This document shows, in pieces, positions 38,521 through 49,431 of a stretch of DNA of 54,461 bases. A program made the position numbers and the translations under genes. How positions within the stretch are numbered: position 1 is the first letter of the stretch; each line of letters opens with the position of its first letter. The notes below the pieces were generated by a model. The model saw only the letters and a program-made list of their open reading frames with translations, was not told the origin of the DNA and searched no databases. The DNA comes from Hymenochaete sp. R1 (lineage: Eukaryota; Basidiomycota; Agaricomycetes; Hymenochaetales; Hymenochaetaceae): positions 1 to 54,461 of the forward strand of contig JAFREE010000164.1 of NCBI GenBank assembly GCA_019400425.1. The letters run 5' to 3'.

Positions 38521-39453
38521 ATGTCCAGTGAAACGCACAGCAGAAAATCGGAGTCTACTAGTACTGCAATAGAACATGGAGCGGATGAAGCGGTCAAAAG
38601 TATAGAGCAAACTCCTAGTCCAAATGGTACTCCACGTTTTACTACTCTGAAACGGAAGCTCCAGGATACGGATTCGCCATCGCAGCCCTCTTCCAAGATA
38701 GCGCGGCCACTGGCAGGTTGTTCCATTCATTTCTCCCACAATGACGACATCGATTCTACATTCTACCATGTTGTATCGTCCAGTGCAAACATTCTCGACA
38801 TGGGCATTAACATCGATCACTTTGTATCTCTCGAGCAGAAACTTTACAGTGCCAGCGAAGGCAGCACCATCCACTCAAATGCAGAGAATTCGATCATGGG
38901 TAGGCTAACCAACTTCTGGTCCACCGAGACCAACACATTAGGAGAATTTTCCAAGGACGCCAATGCTCGGCGCTCATCTTTTGCGTTCATCTCGCATGTT
39001 TCTTTGTTTAATAAAGAAGACATACGGTGGAAAAGAGAGATCCGCGATGGAGACGAGTTTTTCTCCCCTGACGACTCGTACCGAAGTCGACTTCAGACCG
39101 ATGTGGAAGTCGGAAGGTCATTCGCAGATGATCTATCCGTCCATTGGGACGCCCAGCTTACAACGGCCGTCAACAACCAGCACGAGCAGAGCACCCTACG
39201 TGCATATCTTCGGTCCGCTTTTTACACCTTCCTTTTGTGTCGTATAGAGGAGATGAAGCGCGAGATTCGGCGGGCCAAAGACCTTGACAAAGAGAACGAG
39301 TATGAGGAGGATATCAGAAACAACAAGCAAATGATCACTAGTTACTGGGGTGCCCGTCAAAGACTTATGAAGCGTCTCCTTCCGAAGGAATTGCATGACA
39401 TAGCATACAAAGCGAGTTCGTACTACGAGTCCCTGCCAAAAGCGTTCTTTTAG
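38521..39453 (+). CDS. Intronless unknown protein, copy A of a tandem pair
   Basis: 310 aa, no recognised family. It is single-exon, unlike nearly all neighbours. The N-terminal ~70 residues are Ser/Thr-rich with a basic KRKL cluster before SPSQPSSKIAR, possibly a nuclear signal. The core begins at SIHFSHNDDIDSTFYH, contains SKDANARRSSFAFIS, and ends with a helical basic segment FLLCRIEEMKREIRRAKDLD ... YWGARQRLMKRLLP and SYYESLPKAFF. The same landmarks occur in copy B 1.2 kb downstream, roughly 40-50% identical by eye, which supports both being real. Start chosen by alignment with copy B. Function unknown. Confidence 0.7.
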   Translation: MSSETHSRKSESTSTAIEHGADEAVKSIEQTPSPNGTPRFTTLKRKLQDTDSPSQPSSKIARPLAGCSIHFSHNDDIDSTFYHVVSSSANILDMGINIDHFVSLEQKLYSASEGSTIHSNAENSIMGRLTNFWSTETNTLGEFSKDANARRSSFAFISHVSLFNKEDIRWKREIRDGDEFFSPDDSYRSRLQTDVEVGRSFADDLSVHWDAQLTTAVNNQHEQSTLRAYLRSAFYTFLLCRIEEMKREIRRAKDLDKENEYEEDIRNNKQMITSYWGARQRLMKRLLPKELHDIAYKASSYYESLPKAFF

Positions 39454-40709
39454 AGCATAACGAGTGTTTAAAACACTTTAGAATACGTATCTCGAGTTTC
39501 TAACGGTTGATAGAGATGTTTATCTGCCATCCAGCTGGGACAAAGCAATTGATATTGAATTTAATGACCCTTAATCTCCTAGACTCTTGTAAAGAACTCA
39601 GTACTCTTCCCCTTGTCCGATAGCTCACATAATAAGACATTCCCCATCTTTTGGTTCTGAATATTGGTCGTATATATATACATTTTTTATGCGGTACAAC
39701 GGGTGATGTGGCGATCGAAGGGGAAGGCCAACGCTAGAGGTAGCCCACTTGCATCAGGCAGACCGAACGGCATAATGCGGGCCGGGTTCGCCGTCTTCAA
39801 GCGACATTTTCAGAACGACAGTGACGCGTCTTTCCCCGGATTCTGCTTTGTTCAAGTTCAAGTTCTTGTACTTGACCACCTCAATCATTAGGTTCAGTCG
39901 GGAATTGTTGAGCTGCTCGTAATTTGGTCAGTGATTGTGGTACGCGAACCATCTAATTTGGATGACCCCTTCAAAGCAGCACACTACGAGAGGTACGGGG
40001 GTGATGCTTCTTAGACAGGTGTGTCAAGCATCGCAGCCGATTCGCAGGATCATTACGACTTACTACGAGACATAGACCAGCTCAGCGGACTTCACTATCC
40101 ATTACTGCCTTGATAAATGGATAGATAACTACTAAAGAGACTCAAGCTGGAGTGTCAGGTATCGGAATTGGGGATACTTCGGCACTTTGTCATCCCAGCG
40201 CTCTCCAGCCAGTCTCTTTCAACTTTGCAATCTAATCAGGATTCTAGCCTTTTATCGGGCTCTAGTGTGCAAGTGCATAATCGCTAGCTCGTCTCTTCTT
40301 TAAGTGAAGTCCCTTGCCGCGGCGACGGTAAAGACTCTCGAGACAAAGTTGATAGCTCTAGAAATGCAAGGGTACTCGGGACGAGTCTGCGACTCGATGG
40401 CTAAAGGAGACTACGTTCAAGGTGAGCCGTACTGAATATTACTTTGGTCTATTATTTCCCTTATATTCTCTCCACCTTCTTTACTAGTGCCATTATCAGT
40501 AGGGGGAAGGCCCTTCCGATGGGATTGGAACGTCTCCCATTGCAAACGCATTACATCCGCGTAAATAGGATGTCGTTGGAGATGGCGTTCCAGGAAGGCA
40601 AAGTGAGTTATTTGTTGAAATATAAAAAATATGACGCGCTGCCAGGTACAAACAAGCCAGCCAATCGCCTAACCTCCACCCTTCTCCCTACAAGCTTTCT
40701 GACGCGCAG
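39454..40709. other. Spacer between tandem copies
   Basis: About 1.25 kb without a supported gene. It does not obviously repeat the region upstream of copy A, so the duplication is old or the spacer has diverged. Confidence 0.4.
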
Positions 40710-41648
40710 ATGGACTTAAACGAAATTCGCGACGCTCGCCGTTTCGGACAGTCCGCTGTAACAGAAGAGGACATAGCCAGTTCTGTCGGAAGCATAGAGC
40801 AGCCGCCTAATTCAAACCGTGGTTCGCAAAAGCGGAGATGCCGTGATGCGCGCACATCGTCACCATCGCAGCCCGCTTCAAAGGTAGCGCGATCATCAAC
40901 CTCGCTTCATTTCTCTCATAATGACGATATCGATTCAACATTCTATCATATGGTGGCTTCCAGCGCTTCCTATTTCGACGTACAAGGGAACATTGACGTC
41001 CTTATTTCCTCAGAGCAAGAAGTCTATGGTGAGTGCAAAGGCAAGCAAGACTCGGTCGAGGCATCGAAGTCAATCTTTAGTAAACTTGTCAGCTTCTGGG
41101 GCAAGGAAGCCGATCATATGGGTTGTTTGTCTAAGGACGCCAACACTCGGCGCGCAAATTTTGCTTTCATCTCGTCTTACTCAGATCCATCTCAGTTCGA
41201 CGAACAGGACATGAACTGGGATGTAGAGATACGTGGGGAAGACCTGATTTTTTACCCAGTAGAATGGCTTAGGGACGGTCTTCGAGATAATATGTGTATT
41301 GGTAAGGATCATGCAAAGGGACTGTCTCTTTACTGGAAAACTATATTCGCTAAGGCCGTCCGAGTTCAGAATCCGCTCTCGACGGAGAAATTGCGCGAGG
41401 AACTCCAGTCGGCTTTTTATTAGTTTCTCCTGTGTCGGATCGAGGAAATGAAGCGCGAGATTCAGTGTGCTAAACAACGCGGGTTGAAGGACAAGTACAA
41501 GGAAGACATCGGACGCAATGAGCAGATGATTGCTAGGTATTAGGGAGCCCGCCAGAGACTTTTTAAGCAACTATGTCCCATGAACGTGCAGGAATTTGCA
41601 CTTAAAGGAGACTCATACTATGAGACCCTTCCGGAGGTATTCTTCTAG
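40710..41648 (+). pseudogene. Copy B of the tandem pair, two in-frame TAG stops
   Basis: The frame runs for 313 codons with no indel relative to the end of copy A, but is broken by TAG at 41421-41423 (between QSAFY and FLLCRIEEMKREI) and by TAG near 41540 where copy A has Trp (YWGARQ). The true end, LPEVFF then TAG at 41646-41648, is in the same frame. If the first TAG terminates, a 237-aa product lacking the basic helical C-terminus remains. The matching landmarks SLHFSHNDDIDSTFYH and SKDANTRRANFAFIS show homology to copy A. Either a young pseudogene or a gene with a shortened product. Confidence 0.7.
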
Positions 41649-41814
41649 ATGGCAGCGAGTGTTTTAAAGTCGTTGGTATATGCGTTTTAAATCTTTAACG
41701 AATGCCAGATAATTCATACCTTGCCCCAAAGCGATTATTTTACTTAAGTTAAGACGCCTGGTCTTGCAAATTGTCTCCAGCCTGAGAGCCATACCAATTC
41801 GTTCTAATTGCTTC

Positions 41815-41837
41815 AGGTGCAGTGCACCACTGCACCT
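41815..41837. repeat. Perfect 10-bp inverted repeat with 3-nt loop
   Basis: AGGTGCAGTG, loop CAC, then CACTGCACCT. Lies 170 bp after copy B. Could be a protein-binding palindrome or hairpin; no function can be assigned. Confidence 0.6.
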
Positions 41838-42241
41838 ACAGATAGAAACTCAAGCCACATTTAAATAATGTGAAGTTGCGAGCGCGGAGCGCGGCTGGGA
41901 GATGCAGCTTTATTCAAAGTCCGGCATCTCGTGGGCCGGTCTGCCGTCGGCCCTAACCGACGTTTGTCCCAGGATGGCATCCCCACAAAGTCATGGTTGT
42001 GGTCTTTGAAAAAAATTCACTCCTCTTTCACTGGCAGTCACCAGGCTCAACCTCTCCGGACCGCTTTCCACTAGATTCTACATCAAACGCGCAGACCTCC
42101 TGCCATACAGACCTCCTGACTATGGCAGGAAAGGAAGGAACAGAAATGCTAATCGTGTGATCAGCTCTATCCATCAACGTTATGACTGATCCCGACACAA
42201 AAAAGGGCTGCCCATGATGAATGGTGAATAGGAACTCGGAG

Positions 42242-42248
42242 TATAAAA
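42242..42248 (+). promoter_or_regulatory. Putative TATA box of the BNR gene
   Basis: TATAAAA about 109 bp upstream of the ATG at 42351. Confidence 0.45.
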
Positions 42249-42350
42249 CCTCCTACTCGAAGAAAAGCAGCTCAGCTCCTGCAAAAACTTGGAGCATACA
42301 CAGCTCTTTCGTTTCTCCGATAATTGCATTTGGGTGCCACCCGCTTCACG

Positions 42351-44339
42351 ATGTTACGCATTTCGGGGTTGTCCATAACTTTGGCAGCATTCAGTTGCGC
42401 TCTGGTCAAGGTCTCTCTTGGTGCAAGTATCTCTGTTATTGGATCCACCATTCTCGGACAGGATCCGCAAACGATCAATCATCTAAACGGAGAGTCTTTT
42501 CAGCAGGATGCATTAGTGACTTTCAATGGTACGCCCAAGAGAGTTTCTCTCCACCTATGATTCAAGGATTCTCACTTTATGTTCGAAAGGTTACCAATAC
42601 GCCGCATTTTACGGCGCAAGAACGTCTCCTGCAGACAACGCCTCGGTTCGACACGTATCCGCCGCCCGGCGCAAACTCAATCTGAGCACAAACTCGAACG
42701 CAAAATGGGAGACACTGACTTTTTATGACTATAACCAAACGCTTGACGATGGGCACGATATGTAAGCCTCATCGATTCGGAAATTTGCGTTTGCTTCTGG
42801 TTGAGACCCGTCAATTGTAGCATATCACTCGGGATCTCGCATGGTGACGGAACAATACATCTAGGTTTCGACCAACATGTCGATGACCTGCATTATCGGA
42901 TCTCCCAAGTGGGGGTGGCGACTAACCCGTCGAATTTTACTTGGTCCACAGATATTTTTAGTTCTGTCCTTGTGAGAAAATGATACCTGCATTCTCTACC
43001 AAAGATATTTTATTGACGGATATGAATTGTAGGACCATCTCCCAGGCCTAGAATCACTTGACAAATCAATCTACTTCGTCAACGTCACTTACCCACGATT
43101 CCTTTCCATCCCATCGTCCGCCCAAGAGCAGCTTGAGACTTCCGCAGACTTGCTGATGGAGTTTCGAGTGGGTCGATCTGGACTTGGAGACGACTGGTTG
43201 TACTCCTACTTGCCTGGGCAAAACTGGACACTTATCGGTAGATACTTGGAGGTAAATGTGCAGCGCTCAGACAATGTCGGAATTTGTATCATTCTGACGA
43301 CGGATAATCAACCCCAAAATTTTCGATCAGGGTGTAAATAGTAAGCTTCGCGACTACTGTCCTTCGCCTTCAAGCTTAACGCTTATACGACTTTCGTAGA
43401 CAATGCGTACATCAATGGACTCGACTTTAACGGCAACGGAGCTCTTCACGTTACTTGGTGAATATCGCGTATATCATTATTTATTAAGTCTGGCGAAAAC
43501 TAACCGCACCAGGACTTATCGCGACTATGTATACGATACGAACGAAACTGTAGCCGTGGAAGCTGGCCCAAATGGACCTGAGAATGTAAGCTTGGCCCCT
43601 TACTCATTACGGCCGCATGGCAAAAGAGGGACTCCAATTAATTCAACGACAGAATCATGACATGGATTACTCAGTAAGCTATGACCTTGGCCAAACGTGG
43701 AAGAACACATGGAAACAGACGATTGCGAACGTGTCCGCGGAACTTCCCATATTGCCTTCCGCAGCCGGTATTACAGTGTTCAGTATTCCAAAATATGGGT
43801 AATTATTTGCCTCTTGCAACCATGTTTAGGGATTGATTATCTCGCTGCGCTTGCCAACTAGAGGGATCCTGAACCAAGAATCGCAGACTGTCGATAACGC
43901 AGGACGAATGCATGTACTGAATCGTGAAAATACGACGGGCACTGAACAATGGTATCACTACTGGCGCAGCACAACGAATCACTGGACGCGAACGTCATTC
44001 CCGAGCCCCTCCTTCTTTTCATCCACAGGCGCAACAAACGTAACGGGGACTCCAACGGTCATTGGTAAACGAGGAAAGCTTGTTTCCGTGTCCGACAACC
44101 TTCTCGCAATCCTGCCTTCCAATGCAGCGAACTCGACAGCGATAAGCATACTCCGGAGCACCGCAAGTGGGAGTTTCAGAGACTGGGAAGTAGTGTGGGA
44201 AGCGCATGAAGGGTGCGGATTCGAGCCGCTCTTTGACCGATACCGACTGATTAAGGAGGAGGAAGGAGGGGATGGAGATGGCGTGTTGAGTTTGTTCGTG
44301 CTGAATGGGACGAACGTGGAGGTAGGGATCTGCGCGTAA
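42351..44339 (+). CDS. Secreted BNR-repeat protein, 3' end replaced by a transposon
   Basis: Secreted beta-propeller-type protein of the BNR_4 group, probably acting on a polysaccharide. Exons 42351-42528, 42590-42761, 42821-42971, 43033-43251, 43331-43340, 43400-43457, 43513-43585, 43653-43798, 43862-44339; 494 aa as it now reads. Signal peptide MLRISGLSITLAAFSCALVKVSLGA (hydrophobic core). Landmarks: YQYAAFYGA, ISLGISHGDGTIHLGFDQHVD, SYLPGQNWTLIGRY, YINGLDFNGNGALHVTW, YSVSYDLGQTWKNTW (Asp-box-like), and GRMHVLNREN. Exon 5 is only 10 nt. The last four residues before TAA (GICA) are encoded by the terminal repeat of the inserted element. Without the element the frame would continue from 44322 into 45707 and end in VDFDLSGLLID with TAG at 45742-45744 (501 aa). 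The change is small, so the protein may still work. Confidence 0.85.
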
Positions 44340-44490
44340 CGTAATTACGCCGTAGCGTAATCGTAATTCCGTAATTAGCGTAATCGTAATGGGTCTGAGT
44401 CACTACGCGCGCCCTTAATTACGCTCCCCGTAGAGCGTAATGCCCTGGGAAATTACGACCAATTACGGCGTATACGCGTAGTTACGGCGC
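44323..44490. repeat. Left subterminal arm rich in CGTAAT motifs
   Basis: More than a dozen copies of GTAAT/ATTAC, many extended to CGTAATTACG, in both orientations. Subterminal short repeats of this kind are transposase-binding sites in hAT elements. The right arm shares the motifs but is not a simple mirror image beyond the terminal repeat. Confidence 0.75.
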
Positions 44491-45385
44491 GTGCAGATCC
44501 ATGCTTTCTCCCTGCTCTCGCAGGCGCTCTCGCTGCTCGCATTCATCCATCCACTCGCTCCTTGTCTTCCTTCCTTCTGGACCTTCATCATTGGCATCCC
44601 TTCACCATCCAGCTCGCTCATTTCGCATTCAGCAGCCCCGGCGTCGTCATTGTCCTCTCACCATAACACCCATGCTTCACATACAAGTCACCAATCCTTC
44701 CCCAAACGGCTCCGCTCCAGATCCTCCCGCCAGCAGTCCTCCCTCTCTGATGTATCAAGGAATGCCTCCGTCATTTCGTCCTCCTCATTAACAGGCACCC
44801 TTGTCCTGAACACACCTCGTCCAAGGGCCCTAAGAACATTCTCATCCCACGCTTCATCTCGCAGACGCGCCAATCTCACGCACCGCCAACTCCACACTCA
44901 ACTCGACCTCTTGCACACCTCGCGAAAGAATTGGGGCTTGCGGATGGCACGTCCGAGGATCTGAAGAGGCGCGCACAGCCGAGGAGAAATTCGAGGGCAA
45001 GGACAGCGAAATCGAGGAATAGCTCGGCTGGGTTCAGGTTGTCGGAGGATGATTTTGAGTCTGGGGAGATTCTGGGGAAGGCTCATATTTCACGGTGCGT
45101 CGTATTCTTGTCATGCTTGATGACTTCTCCGGACCGTGCTCATAATGTTGAAAATAAAATGTGGTGTTTTGCGTCGTGGTTCGGTTGTATGGTGTAGGTG
45201 CATCATGTATACCCGCCTACCGAGCAGGAGTATGCAATAAAGATCCTCGACAAAGCACATCTGAAGCGCTTTAACAAAACTTAAATCGCCATTGCTGAGA
45301 AAAACACGCTCGTACGACTGGGTAGTGGCCATCTGGGGATAGTCTGCTTGCATTGGGCTTTTCATAACAAACAGAGCCTGTGTGC
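44491..45385 (+). pseudogene. Captured fragment of a PDK1-like protein kinase gene
   Basis: Broken copy of the 5' part of a 3-phosphoinositide-dependent kinase 1-like AGC kinase. Pieces in order: a Ser/Pro-rich N-terminus (about 44590-44870); HLAKELGLADGTSEDLKRR (about 44916-44970); SEDDFESGEILG leading into a glycine-loop region (about 45040-45090); an apparent intron, roughly 45094-45197; then EYAIKILDKAHLKR (VAIK-type lysine) and AEKNTLVRLGSGHLGIV (about 45225-45345). Damage: a frame shift in the N-terminal part (about 44860-44890), one just before the glycine-rich loop, and an in-frame TAA after FNKT where related kinases continue into the AEKNTL motif. No catalytic loop or DFG is present. 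The retained intron indicates capture at the DNA level, not a retrocopy. Confidence 0.8.
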
Positions 45386-45540
45386 GTCGCCTCTTCTTTT
45401 CGTCTACCGTACGGATGCAAATGCATCATGATGGTCTGCTGACGCTGAATCTTGTCTTTTATCTCACTAAACATCTATTGTAGGACTTGGATCACAATTC
45501 CCGGCCGCCCTTGGAAATGAACGAGGGCAGGTGTGCTCTC

Positions 45541-45698
45541 CGCCCGTATTACGCGTAATACGCGTATACGGGCGCCCGTAACAGTAATGGCGCATGAGAA
45601 TTACGGGATTCCCGTAATTCCCGTAGCGTAGCCCGTAATGACCTGCTTCAATTACGGGGAATTACGCGTAATGCGTATACGCTACGCGCAGATCCCTA
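45541..45698. repeat. Right subterminal arm rich in TTACG motifs
   Basis: Dense ATTACGGG/CCCGTAAT and CGTATACG motifs running to the right terminal repeat. Counterpart of the left arm. Confidence 0.75.
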
Positions 45699-45744
45699 CG
45701 TGGAGGTGGTTGATTTTGATTTGAGCGGATTGTTGATAGACTAG

Positions 45745-46116
45745 GACTCTTAACAGAAAGATAGAATGAGAGCAAACAAGTCCATTGTTTCTGTTAGTAC
45801 TGGAACTGATGTTTCCATTTCAATTCGTCTCTGACCCCCAGAACGTTGAATCCTCGCTCGCGTTGTTGTACATGTTGTTTGTGATTTGATCTCTGGGTCG
45901 CACGACTTGATCGCGCCAGCGAAAGAGCGTCGCTGTGCTTACGTCATTTAAGGATGCTTTGACAAAACGGGCCGACTGCGCGCTGATGCTCAACTCTCAC
46001 CTCTCCGTCTCCTTCGTCCACCATCCCCATCCCACAACAGACAAGCAGAGAGAGGGCAACAGAGGTCACTAATTACACTTGGACAACAAACAACGACGGC
46101 GTAGACGACTTTCACC
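45745..46116. other. Promoter region of the fungalysin gene
   Basis: About 370 bp between the ancestral BNR stop and the fungalysin ATG. Ends in a pyrimidine-rich tract followed by CACC before ATG. No TATA clearly placed. Confidence 0.4.
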
Positions 46117-48979
46117 ATGCGTATACCCATCACCGCGTCTCTTGTCTTTCTCGCTATCACCGGCAACGTTGGCGCCTTTGCACCACACGACCACCTCCAC
46201 GCTTCCCATGGCGTCGCTCGTGTGCGCAAGTCACTCGGATTTGGCCCTGACATCCCCCACGCTGTTTTCAAGTCTTCATACGAGGAGCTTGCGCAACTTC
46301 AAGTTCCGAACTTCGACCTTACACCGGGTGCGGAAGAGGACCCACTTCAGACCGCGGAACGTTTCGTTGGCCAGATCCTTTCGAACGAGGGTCAATTGAC
46401 CGACTCGAGCTCTTTCGAGCTCAGAAAGGACTCCTATACCGATAAGAACACAGGTGTCACCCATGCGTATTTCCGTCAAGTTGTGCATGGTCTCCCGGTC
46501 TCAGACGGGCTTATCAACGTCAACGTGAAGGATGGTATCGTCATTTCCTACGGAGACTCGGTATGTGCTATTCATTCGATCTAAGGTCTCATTTCGCTTT
46601 GTCTCGAGGGAAATCTTGACCCATCATCCCGTTTTCTCTACCGACTAATCTTGTCAAAGGGGCTCTAAGTGGATAAACATTGGACTAATGACTATTCATG
46701 TTCTAGTTCTACCGTGGCGTCGCTCCAGATCTCGCAGAGATTGCCTCTACCGCATCTGACGAACATCCTATGGACCCACACTGTTTCGTTCTTGAAGAGA
46801 CGATGCAAACGAGTTTCCAAGACGACTTGCGCGCGCTCGGCGAAGGCCGTGGCCAAGTTCGTGTTGCGGGTATTGGCCGGATGAGCCCCCTATCACAACG
46901 CCTTGAGCGTCTCTATTCAACGCACTGCATTGATGCGCGCTCTGCATACGCTTCAAATGAGCCGAACGGCAAACTTGCCACAGCTGCCGATGCAGCTCTC
47001 ACGTTCATGATGGCTGCCGCACCAACCGAGTCCCTCTCGCAGGACATTCAATCTCGATACTCCGAGTACATCGAGGGTATGTCTGCGACGTTTGAGGACG
47101 TCCCTGGCTTGCTTCCGGATGGCAGACCTCTGGCGATGCTTTCGGGAGTCCCAGGCACCGTGAACCCTGTCAAATTATACCCGGCGTATGTTCAGGTTCC
47201 GGGGGAGAACGGGTCGACCCGTCTCACACTCGTTTTCAAGCTCGAGGTTGAAATGCAAGATAACTGGTATGAGGCAGCAGTCACGGCGCACTATCCGCTC
47301 AAGATTGTCTCCGTTGTCGACTGGGCGTCTGATGCCTCGGATGAGCCGGGCCACGTTGCGCCCATTTCAAAGAAACCCAAGAAAGGCGAGGAACGTGCGG
47401 AGAGTGCAACGTACAATGTCTTCGCTTGGGGTATCAATGACCCCGAATGGGGCAATCGTACACACGAGAAGGAGAACTTCGACAGTCTTGCGAGTCCCTT
47501 GGGTTGGCACTCGATCCCTGCTTCAACTGACCCGAACACGGCCTCATCTCGCAACGTGCAGAAAGATACATTCAACAACTACACGACGACTTTCGGCAAC
47601 AACGTTTTCGCGCATGAGAATTGGGAGGGACGAAACAACTGGCTGGATAACTACCGGCCCGACGCAGGTCCTTCGTTGAATTTCAACTACACGTATGATC
47701 CCAAGGAACGTGACGGCTCAGATTCTTTGGCCGAAGCCAAGAAATACATCAACACAACCGTATCGCAGCTCTTCTACACTTCCAACCTTGTGCACGACCT
47801 TTACTACCGATACGGATTTGACGAGGTATCTGGAAATTTCCAACAAGATAACTTCGGTCGTGGCGGTCGTGATGGCGATGCTGTCATTGCTAACGCTCAG
47901 GATGGCAGTGGATACAACAATGCGAACTTCATGACGCCCCCTGATGGGCAGAATGGAAGATGCAGGATGTACCTTTGGAACACAGCACAGCCATACCGTG
48001 ATGGAGACTTGGAAGCAGGCATCGTGATTCATGAATTGAGTCATGGCTTGAGCACGAGGTTGACAGGTGGACCTGCGAATTCGGGATGCCTTGGATGGGG
48101 AGAGAGCGGTGGAATGGGCGAAGGATGGGGCGGTATGTCCAGAAAACTTTCAGATCGTATAGTACTCAAACTAACGGACATTTGTCAGATTTCCTTGCGA
48201 CCATGATTAGAAGTAACTCCACCTATTCTGACTACGCTATGGGTGCTTGGGCCGCCAATCGTCCAACTGGTATCCGGAACTTCGTCTACTCCCTTGTACG
48301 TCCTTTTCTCATTGTATCGGGGTAGCCAATCTCACTGTTCACATAGAACGAAACCATCAACCCCTCTACCTACAAGACCCTCGACAAGCCCGGCTACTGG
48401 GGCGTCCACGCTATCGGCGAAGTATGGGCTGAGATGCTCTGGATCGTTGGCCAACGCCTCATCACCAAACACGGTTACTCCGACTCACTCTTCCCCCCTC
48501 GCCCCGACGAAGACGGTAACGTGCCCGAAGGCGACTTCTACCGCGCGCGCGAGTTTGATGTCAAGGGCAAGCCGAAGCCCCTTGTCCCGAAGCACGGTAA
48601 CTCGCTCATCATCCAGCTCGTATTGAACGGGATGAAGCTGCAGAAGTGCATGCCAAGCTTCTTTGATGCAAGGGATGCGATCATCCAAGCCGACCAGGTG
48701 TTGACGGGTGGGGAGAATTATTGTGATCTGTGGAATGGGTTCGCGGAGCGTGGATTGGGTGTGGACGCTCGTGTCGAGGGGCGCACGCCATGGGGTGGAG
48801 GAATCAGGACAAACGTGAGTTCATTTCTGACTCAACTCTATATTATCCCCTTTAACGATATTTTTTAATGTTGATAGGGACAAGCCGTACCGCAGACCTG
48901 CGGTGACGAGAAGACTCCCGGGGACGGCGATGATGGTGATGATGACGACGACGATGAGTTCGAGATCATGAAGCTCTAG
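46117..48979 (+). CDS. Fungalysin, secreted M36 metalloprotease
   Basis: Extracellular zinc endopeptidase. Exons 46117-46560, 46707-48132, 48189-48295, 48347-48814, 48878-48979; 848 aa. Signal peptide MRIPITASLVFLAITGNVGA, then an FTP-type propeptide (about aa 20-260; YTDKNTGVTHAYFRQVVHGLPV is typical). Mature M36 domain with the zinc motif HELSH at about aa 590 and the third-ligand region GESGGMGEGWGDF, completed across the 48133-48188 intron. Further family landmarks: NLVHDLYYRYGFDEVSGNFQ, PPDGQNGRCRMYLW, GVHAIGEVWAEMLW and GGENYCDLWNGFAERGLG (each read within one exon). The C-terminus ends in an acidic Asp run. All catalytic residues seem intact. Confidence 0.95.
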
Positions 48980-49431
48980 ATATATATAGCATGTCAGATC
49001 ATCTCTCTGTCATTGCATACACGTCTTGGCTATTTCCTCTCTTGCTAGCTTTCATAAATATAAAGCACCCTATACGCTTGATTTTGCCCTCTCTTATTCT
49101 CTGTCACTCGTCATAATCCTTTCGCATTCCCTCTTGTATATCAGACATTCATTGCCACGGAACTATCTTATGATTTATGAACACTTGCTCATATCCGAGC
49201 TCCCCGCGTCCCTCAAGTAATTAGCAAAGATAAGGTGTTGAGACTCGCTGGAGAGTAATTTCCGATCACGCACTGTAGCGTGAAGTCATGCTCTAAAGCT
49301 TAGGCGCAGGACTGCACTACATTCGTCTCATAAAACTTGCCAGGCTACTTCACTATTACAGACTTGATAAAGGAACAGTATTATCTGCAGTACTGAAAAT
49401 TTGAATATATATATCGAATAACCCTTTGGCT
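48980..49431. other. Convergent 3' intergenic region
   Basis: Tail-to-tail between fungalysin and the DAP1-like gene; AT-rich with TATATATA runs (near 48980 and 49405). No gene. Confidence 0.4.

Larger units (their letters stand above)
44323..45698. mobile_element. hAT-type DNA transposon (non-autonomous, gene-carrying), 1,376 bp
   Basis: Terminal inverted repeats are perfect over 16 bp: TAGGGATCTGCGCGTA at 44323-44338 and its reverse complement at 45683-45698. An identical 8-bp sequence, CGTGGAGG, flanks it at 44315-44322 and 45699-45706. An 8-bp target duplication with T/CAGGG-type ends is the hallmark of the hAT superfamily. Both arms (about 44323-44490 and 45541-45698) are packed with TTACG/CGTAA motifs. 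The middle is unrelated to transposase and instead resembles part of a protein kinase gene. No transposase is present, so mobilisation would need one from elsewhere. Confidence 0.92.
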
